A stretch of 64,000 bases of DNA, taken from positions 4,216,001-4,280,000 of the forward strand of contig OZ004587.1 in the NCBI GenBank assembly GCA_963924555.1, given 5' to 3'. The notes below the pieces were generated by a model, which saw nothing but the letters and a program-made list of their open reading frames with translations, was not told where the DNA came from and searched no databases. This DNA is from Crambe crambe. Its lineage: Eukaryota > Porifera > Demospongiae > Poecilosclerida > Crambeidae. Positions 57,334 through 64,000 of the stretch are shown here, piece by piece. Each line of letters opens with the position of its first letter. Position 1 is the stretch's first letter. Both the position numbers and the translations under genes were made by a program.

Positions 57334-58863
57334 ATGGCTACTCATGGAAGGCTCGAAAATTTTGAACCGGAGAAAGATGACTGGACCATCTATATCGAAA
57401 GTCTCCGTTACTACTTTCTTGCGAATGAGGTCACTACCGAAGCCAAGAAGCGGTCCATTTTGCTAACTTGCTGTGGACGAGGGACTCTGAAACTCCTTCG
57501 CAGCCTGGTGGATGACCCAAGCACTCTGGATACTACATCGTACGACGACCTTGTGAAGTTAGTGGGCGACTACTACAAGCCCAAGCCTTCTGTCATTGTG
57601 CAGCGCTACAAATTTAACACGAGAGTCCGAAAGCAAGGAGAGTCTGTAGCTACTTATGTTGCTGCACTGCGGGAGCTCGCTGAACACTGCTCCTATGGTA
57701 CGACTTTAAAAGAGATGCTCCGAGACCGCTTGGTCTGCGGGGTGAATCATGAAGGCATCCAGAGGAAGCTATTGGGAGAGAAGAATCTCACGTATGAGAC
57801 TGCTTTAACTCTAGCCCAGTCGATCGAAACTGCAGAACGGGAGTCAAAGGACCTCCGACTCACCAACCCCCCGAGAACAAGCCAAGGAATACATTACAAT
57901 TTTCGAGGAAGTAAGCCAAGGAAGAATGCAGCTGGAGATGCCTCTGTCAAGCCAAAAGTTGGTAACCTTGTGTGTTATAGATGTGGAGGCCCTCACCTTG
58001 CCCCAGCATGCAAGTTCAAAGAGACCCAATGTTTGTATTGCAAAAAGAAGGGACACTTGGCACGAGTCTGTAGAGCTAAAGCTCAAGGGGCTAAGGGTTC
58101 ACCTGACTCGAAGCGTTCAAATTACCTGGAGGCACAAGAAGACGATTCGGCCTATACCCTGTTTACCTTACATGGTTCAAATAGTAATCCTATTACTCTG
58201 GACCTTGCCCTCAACAATGTTCCTGTTAAAGTGGAATTGGATACGGGTGCTGCCGTCTCGGTCATCAGCCATTCGACTTACCTGAACATTTGTAGTCAAA
58301 GTCAAGCCGTTCCTGCCCTGCAGCCATCCCTCGTCAAACTCAAGACCTATACTGGTGAATCGATTCCTATCGTTGGGTGTGCATCACTACAAGCTAGGTA
58401 TGGTACCCAGGTGGTAGATGTACATGTACAAGTGGTTGAAGAGGATGGGCCTAACCTTTTAGGCAGGGATTTACTTCAAAAGCTGGAGGTTGACCTCGGT
58501 TCTGTTAATGCAAATGTACTAGAACAAACAACACCTTTGGAAGGGATTCTAGACAAGCATTCCATAGTATTTTCTGAGGAATTGGGATGTATGAATGGTC
58601 CAGCTGTACAGTTACAAATTGATGATAAAGTACAGCCGAAATTTTTCAAACCCCGAACTGTACCTTACATTCTAAAGGAAAAGGTAGAGACAGAATTACA
58701 GAGATTGGAAAAGTTAGGAATTATTTCCCCCATAAAGTTCTCCAAGTGGGCTGCCCCTGTGGTGCCTGTTATGAAAAAGAATAATACTGTAAGGTTATGT
58801 GGAGACTATACTCACAGCAAACAAAGCCTTACTTACAGAATGTTACCCACTTCCACGAGTTGA
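57334..58863 (+). CDS. gag: Gypsy 2 Gag-protease and start of RT
   Basis: ATG in ACCATGG context, 509 residues. Gag is about residues 1-250, with zinc knuckles CYRCGGPHLAPAC (214-226) and CLYCKKKGHLARVC (233-246). Aspartic protease has ELDTGAAVSVI (D303-T-G) and LLGRDLL near 395. The start of reverse transcriptase (LEKLGIISPIKFSKWAAPV, VRLCGDY) follows. The frame then runs off into unrelated residues (THSKQSLTYR) at 58810-58863, where the true RT continues in the +1 frame. The break falls inside RT, not at a gag/pol border. A small deletion or insertion is therefore more likely than programmed frameshifting. Confidence 0.88.
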   Translation: MATHGRLENFEPEKDDWTIYIESLRYYFLANEVTTEAKKRSILLTCCGRGTLKLLRSLVDDPSTLDTTSYDDLVKLVGDYYKPKPSVIVQRYKFNTRVRKQGESVATYVAALRELAEHCSYGTTLKEMLRDRLVCGVNHEGIQRKLLGEKNLTYETALTLAQSIETAERESKDLRLTNPPRTSQGIHYNFRGSKPRKNAAGDASVKPKVGNLVCYRCGGPHLAPACKFKETQCLYCKKKGHLARVCRAKAQGAKGSPDSKRSNYLEAQEDDSAYTLFTLHGSNSNPITLDLALNNVPVKVELDTGAAVSVISHSTYLNICSQSQAVPALQPSLVKLKTYTGESIPIVGCASLQARYGTQVVDVHVQVVEEDGPNLLGRDLLQKLEVDLGSVNANVLEQTTPLEGILDKHSIVFSEELGCMNGPAVQLQIDDKVQPKFFKPRTVPYILKEKVETELQRLEKLGIISPIKFSKWAAPVVPVMKKNNTVRLCGDYTHSKQSLTYRMLPTSTS

Positions 58864-61297
58864 TGACTTGGTCACAGCTCTGGCAGGTGGTAAATGTTTT
58901 ACCAAATTAGATATGTCTAATGCATATTTGCAATTGCCAGTGGACAAGTCGTTCAAGGAATATTTGGTTATTAACACTCACAAAGGCCTTTTTCAGTACA
59001 ACAGATTACCATTTGGTATTTCGTCGGCACCAGCCATTTTTCAACGTTGCATGGATTCGCTCTTGCAAGGTATTCCTCGAGTATCTGTGTATTTGGATGA
59101 CATCCTTATTACCGGAAGTACCATGGATGAGCACCTGCAGAATCTGGAAACAGTCTTGGGACGACTTCATGATGCAGGGTTACACCTCAACCGAGACAAA
59201 TGCACATTCATGCAGCCAAAGATCGAATACCTGGGTCATATTATTGATGAACAAGGCAGACATCCTACTGAAGAAAAGATCCAGGCAATTCAAGAAGCTC
59301 CTACACCAAAAAACTTAACAGAACTCCGTTCTTTTCTTGGTATCATTAATTACTACAGTAAATTCCTTCCCAATCTCTCGACACAACTGAACCCTCTACA
59401 CCGATTGCTCGTGAAAAACAAGAAGTGGTTCTGGGGTGCCGAACAAGACCGTGCATTTCAGAAGGCCAAGGAAGCACTCCAATCCAACACTCTCTTGGTG
59501 CATTTCGATCCAAGCAAACCGATCATCCTCGCATGTGATGCCTCGCAATATGGCATTGGGGCAGTATTGTCCCATGTTATGGAGGATGGAGCAGAGAGAC
59601 CTATTGCTTACACATCCAGGACTTTGAATCCTGCAGAGAAACGCTACTCACAACTCGAGAAGGAAGGATTGGCGATAGTGTCAGGAGTGAAGAAGTTTCA
59701 CAATTTTCTCTATGGGAGACACTTTACTATCCAGTCTGACCACCAGCCTCTCTCGTTTCTGTTCGGCGAGACCAAAGGCATACCACAATTGGCCTCAGCT
59801 CGTATTCAGCGATGGGCGCTGACTCTTTCAACTTATAACTATACTATCCGATACAAAGCTGGGAAGTCACTAGGAAATGCAGATGCCCTTAGTCGGCTTC
59901 CCCAACCAGTTACAATTGTTGATGACTGCATCCCAGCAGACCTGGAACATCTGGTGCATCATCTCTCATCTACCACAATTTGTGCTGCTCAAATTAAAGA
60001 ATGGACAAGCAAAGATCCGATATTGTCACAAGTGCAAAGATTTCTCTCATCAGGATGGCCAGCCACAACACTGGGAAAAGATTTCTCACCGTACACTTCC
60101 AAAAAGAACGAACTCAGCCTGATGGACGGATGCATATTATGGGGGAACCATGTTGTTGTTCCACTTCCAGGAAGGAAAGGTGTACTAGACGAACTTCACG
60201 AAACTCACCCTGGTGCCAGCAGAATGAAAGGCTTAGCACGGAATTACATCTGGTGGCCACACATGGATGCAGAAATTGAAGACATGGTGCGCTGCTGTAC
60301 AATCTGTCAGGAGTCTCGACCTTCACCGGCTGCCGCACCTCTCCATCCCTGGGCATGGCCTACTACACCATGGGCACGTCTTCACCTAGATTTCGCAGGG
60401 CCGTATTTGGGCCATATGTATCTAGTTGTGGTTGACGCCCACTCAAAGTGGATGGATGTTATTTTGATGACGAGTATTTCCTCAGCAAAGACGATTGAGA
60501 AACTCAGAATCGTATTCGCCACACATGGCATTCCACAGAAAGTTGTTACCGATAACGGAACATCATTTACAAGCCATGAGTTTAAGGAGTTTATGTCTAA
60601 AAACGGCATAATTCACATCACTTCAGCTCCTTACCATCCCTCGACAAATGGATTAGCCAAGCGTGCAGTTCAGTCTTTCAAACAAGGGTTGAAAAGAACC
60701 TCTGGAGATTCTATTCAAGAAAGATTATCTAAATTTCTTTTTAGTTATCGGATTACTCCTCATGCTGTCACTGGTGTGTCACCAGCAGAATTGTTAATGG
60801 GACGAAGATTACATTCCAGATTGGATTTACTCTATCCAGGAATCTCTCAGAAAGTTCAGACACAACAATCCAAACAAAAGCAAGGTCATGATAACACCCG
60901 ACCTTTGCGTAGTTTCAAAGTTGGTGATCATATCTATGCAGAGAACTTTACAGATTCGCCACCGAAGTGGTTGCCAGGAACTGTTACCAAAGTCACAGGA
61001 CCCCTTTCATATGAAGTGGAGTTACAATCTGGCTCATCAATGCGTAGACATGTCGATAGTCTGCGGAGCAGAACTGTATCAGAACAATCTGGAGACACCG
61101 AACAAACACTTGATCCCGAAGTTGCTGATGCAGCTGATCCACTTTTCTTCCCAGACCTGGAACCAGAAGCTCCACTCGTCCCACCTGCAGAACTGCCACC
61201 GCCAGTGCCTAATTTACCACCACCACCACCACCCTCAGTCACTGTTCGAAGGTCACGTCGTAGCAGGAAACGACCTAACTATTATGGTACAAAGTAA
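58799..61297 (+). pseudogene. pol: Gypsy 2 pol: RT, RNase H, integrase (frame-shifted, catalytic Glu lost)
   Basis: Open frame of 832 codons without its own ATG (GTG first), beginning within RT at CYPLPRVDDL. RT shows FTKLDMSNAY (D38) and YLDDILIT (98-105). RNase H shows CDASQYGIGAVLSH and GNADALSRLP. The integrase zinc finger has HETHPGASRMKGL and CCTICQ. The catalytic core has D531 (HLDFAGPY) and D585 (VTDNGTSF). The third residue, exactly 35 residues later, is K621 (NGLAKRAVQ; codon AAG at 60659-60661) where a glutamate is expected. The tail is proline-rich (PPAELPPPVP). Integrase of this copy should be inactive. Confidence 0.88.
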
Positions 61298-61301
61298 CTT
61301 T

Positions 61302-61313
61302 AAAAGGGGGGAG
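61302..61313 (+). promoter_or_regulatory. Polypurine tract of gypsy 2
   Basis: AAAAGGGGGGAG directly before the 3' LTR, the usual plus-strand primer. Confidence 0.8.
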
Positions 61314-61506
61314 TGTGGTATAGTAACAGACATCGTAACAGTTATCTATTATGTAATCATTTATTGTTATGTAACACCGGTATAATTATTGTTTGTGGTT
61401 TATTATCTTTGTATAAAAGCTAGTGTGTGTTCATTTTTAAGCATTGAGATAGTATTCATGTTTGATAATAAGTTCTATTGAGGTTACTACATTTGAGATT
61501 ACTACA
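61314..61506 (+). repeat. 3' LTR of gypsy 2
   Basis: 193 bases, TATAAAAG at 61412-61419. Followed by the CAAGG target duplicate. Confidence 0.9.
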
Positions 61507-63649
61507 CAAGGCAAGGCATGGCAAACTTTTATTGACCATATAAACAGGAATGACAATGCTATAATGACTCAATGTTAACACTCACGTACGTATGGAAGGG
61601 AAATTTTCTCAAATTGATGGATACTATAGCTTATGATGATTAAAAGTCCTTGTAGGTAAGGGAGGCCAAGTACGGTCACCATACACAGGCCTGCACAGGA
61701 TCTTGATTGCGTTCTGACCCGCCTTTGGTGCCATACTCGAGAACACTGTTTCCAACCAATCTCTCATCAGTGATGTATGTAAGGGAGGGTACAGTTATGA
61801 TTAGCTGTAGCTAGCATTTCTATTATTTTAGTTACGCCACTCACTGCATTGTGAATCTTATACTCATGTTGTATTGTTGTCATGTACATATCATACGTAT
61901 TCATTAGGATCAGCATAGCTTATGCTTAATCTTGGATCAGATGATGTTCATCACATTCCTTTTCCCTTCTCCTGCAAAATCAGTGGTCCTCAGGAGAGTT
62001 AATCTTTTCAATGGTGAACAAGTAATTTCTCTTTAATTTGGAGTTGGGGAGGGGTGAACTGCATGAGCCCTCTTATATTATATTACGTCTAATTACGTAG
62101 GTTGAATGTGATTATATGGCTGTGAATTTAGAACTATTACTAATGTTATCCACATTGTTAGACTGTCAAAATTCAATGAACCTCCACCCATTAAAATAAA
62201 TTTAAACCCTTCCCAGATTTTGTCAGTGTAATGTCAACCTCTGGCCTGCAATATATGCATGTTTTTGAGGCTGTTGTTAATATACACTGTAGCAGAGTCC
62301 CGGCTCAAGAATGCAGTAGTAAGGAGATGATATATGATCCTCATGTAGGATTATAGTTATGAAACCAATAATTCTGAGTGCTTATTATTCTCACAATTAG
62401 TCTAAGAGTTGATCTATTAGTTATTCCATGTAGCATTTTTCCTGCCTACACTGTATTCTCGTGAATTTGAAGGGCTATTCAAACCACTTGATATCATTTT
62501 GCTGACATAGCTACTACTTGATATCATTTTGCTGACATAGCTACTAGCAACTGAGTGCATGTGTAGTCACTTGAAGTTTACCATCCTCAGTTAGTTTTAT
62601 AAAACAATTAGTAGTGAGTTATAAGTCAATAAGTAGTTAAAATATTAGCTAGCTATTGTAGTCAGTAACACTGGCTTACGAAGTTATGTATGATGTTAGA
62701 AAATGATGAACACAATGTTCAATACATGCATTGCTAGCTTATAGCTATAAATATGATCATACAGTGAATATGTATCTGAATGTAACATTATTGTTTGTTG
62801 TCAAATTAATTGGTAGGTGGGGAGGACATTGACCATTGTCTAATCTTGTTGAAAGATAAGCCAGTAGCTGAATCCCAATAATCTGTACACAACTGGAAGA
62901 ATAAGTTCACAAAGGACATCACCAATGTAGAGAAGGGACATACCAGTGGGCTATACCTTCAAAATAAAAAGTCATAGCTAAATCATTTCCAGTCACAGTA
63001 GTGTTAGCAATGATTTCATTGATGGTATAGCTAGTCTATTCTTGTTTCTTCGTATAGATCACCTATTACTATAATTTTGATTGCACATAGATTAGACCAG
63101 CTGTGAGTTAGCTACAACTCCAACTTTACTCTTCTGATTTAGGACTGCCCCCACATCCTTCTCTACTCAACTGCATATAAATCTGAAAAGAACCAAAAAA
63201 ACAACAACAAAAAACAACTGGATAACTGGAAGTGCATACATTCACACTCTAAACTGCAAAGAAGAAATGATGACTAAGCTCTCGGTCACAGAACAATTTG
63301 CTATTAGTATTGTTAAATAATTAACTATCTTCAATCATTGTGATTGGTGTAGCTAAGGATTCACAAGATAGTTGAATATCAATAATCAATCTGGCCATTC
63401 ACAAATCACACTTATTCTCCAATTCACATGATATAGAAACACTTTTGAAATACACATACATGTACTTAATTCTCGATATTAGTCTGATTAACAGATTTTT
63501 ATGATACTGTGATAATCTGTACCTGAATTACATTAATGTCATGTGATGTCTGTTTAATTGTACAAGCACTTTCCATTCTAGGCTGTAGAAATATCCTGGC
63601 TTAAAAAGTGGGTGAATAACAAGCTTTTAAAAAGTTCATTATTAATTAT
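61507..63649. other. Intergenic, no gene seen
   Basis: Paralogue of about 8820-9955 with insertions. A 33-base direct duplication (ACTTGATATCATTTTGCTGA, about 62488-62545) is visible. No open frame of note. Confidence 0.5.
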
Positions 63650-63676
63650 TGACGTCACTAATGAATTGCGCACGCG
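63650..63676 (+). promoter_or_regulatory. CRE and NRF-1-like motifs of a third 2A-Death gene
   Basis: TGACGTCA (63650-63657) and TGCGCACGCG (63667-63676), with the same order and spacing as genes A and B. Confidence 0.55.
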
Positions 63677-63739
63677 CGTCTTGAGTTTATATTATAATAT
63701 ATCTAAACCACACCCAGATTTTTGGTCTTTATCAAAAAG

Positions 63740-64000
63740 CTTATCTTCTTGTAAGTTACCGTTGAAAAACCGAGATTTGAATCGCTAGACAGTCGTACAT
63801 CCTATTTATAGGCTCTAGCTAACATCATCCTATCATCGAACCTCAACAAGAAGGCGGGGCTTGTACCACCGCTACTAAAAGTCACTGTACATACTTCTCA
63901 CCTAAAGAGGTACTTATAGCAGCAAGTGGTCCCTCCTGATGATCAGATAGTGTAGTTGCTTTATTTCTCCCTTGTCAATCTCCCTGTCTAGTTTCATTCT
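63740..64000 (+). promoter_or_regulatory. 5' leader of a third 2A-Death gene, cut by window end
   Basis: Matches 10030-10290 and 40945-41222, including AAGGCGGGGCTTGTACCACC and CAGATAGTGTAGTTGCTTTA. In genes A and B the ATG lies about 40 bases beyond the point where this window ends, so the coding start is just outside. Confidence 0.75.

Larger units (their letters stand above)
57115..61506 (+). mobile_element. Ty3/gypsy LTR retrotransposon 2 (Mag-like), very young
   Basis: 4392 bases on the plus strand. LTRs 57115-57307 and 61314-61506 are both 193 bases and identical by eye (TGTGGTATAGTAACAG...GAGATTACTACA). Target duplication CAAGG (57110-57114, 61507-61511). The empty site is in unit 1 near 8811-8830. 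A gag-protease-RT frame and an RT-RNase H-integrase frame are offset by one base. The primer site and the gag/pol layout suggest the Mag lineage, from memory. Despite its age two lesions are visible: a frame break inside RT and loss of the integrase catalytic glutamate. Confidence 0.92.

Noticed and set aside
58799-58863. Programmed gag/pol frameshift in gypsy 2
   Set aside because: The shift is inside reverse transcriptase after the protease, not at a gag/pol border, and no obvious slippery heptamer is seen there.

Overview
The window looks like metazoan, AT-rich nuclear DNA, most likely from a demosponge such as Amphimedon queenslandica. This is inferred from spliced genes with GT-AG introns, a Death domain preceded by a 2A-like DVELNPGP motif, long ankyrin-repeat exons, and dense hAT, Ty3/gypsy and MITE-type transposons. 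I could not check the species. There are no bacterial operons, tRNAs, rRNAs or CRISPR arrays.

The window is a tandem segmental duplication, by eye about 95-98% identical between copies outside the indels. Unit 1 (about 1-23884) holds a TA-flanked inverted-repeat element, a hAT transposon with an intact transposase frame, ankyrin exon 1 (4155-5426), a 2A-Death gene A (10329-13020), decayed hAT relics and a Ty3/gypsy element (18472-23123). Unit 2 (about 23885-38640) repeats this with a stop-interrupted hAT transposase and ankyrin exon 2 (27991-29265). It has lost about 7.2 kb containing a 2A-Death gene and never received the gypsy insertion. Unit 3 (about 38640-47900) has the inverted-repeat element, no ankyrin exon, and 2A-Death gene B (41267-44024). 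Unit 4 (about 47900 to the end) has ankyrin exon 3 (51904-53175), a second gypsy with apparently identical LTRs (57115-61506), and the promoter of a further 2A-Death gene whose start codon should lie just past the window end.

The most interesting hypothesis is that each 2A-Death gene splices onto the ankyrin exon downstream of it. The last Death-gene exon ends with a phase-0 donor (CAG|GTAAGG). Each ankyrin exon starts after a pyrimidine-rich phase-0 acceptor (CAG|GAC) with an in-frame stop just upstream. Joined, gene B would encode about 939 residues: hydrophobic leader, 2A, Death domain, an unnamed 200-250-residue domain, then 11-12 ankyrin repeats. Such a protein would look like an intracellular receptor with ankyrin repeats as the sensing array and a leader whose fate depends on 2A ribosome skipping. 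The three ankyrin exons differ mainly at the surface positions that bind ligands in ankyrin repeats, which suggests diversifying evolution.

The mobile elements give internal dating. The first gypsy sits in a hAT relic whose empty sites survive in units 2 and 3. The second has two inactivating lesions despite apparently identical LTRs. A palindromic minisatellite built on CTCAAATTTGAG recurs six times near the unit boundaries.
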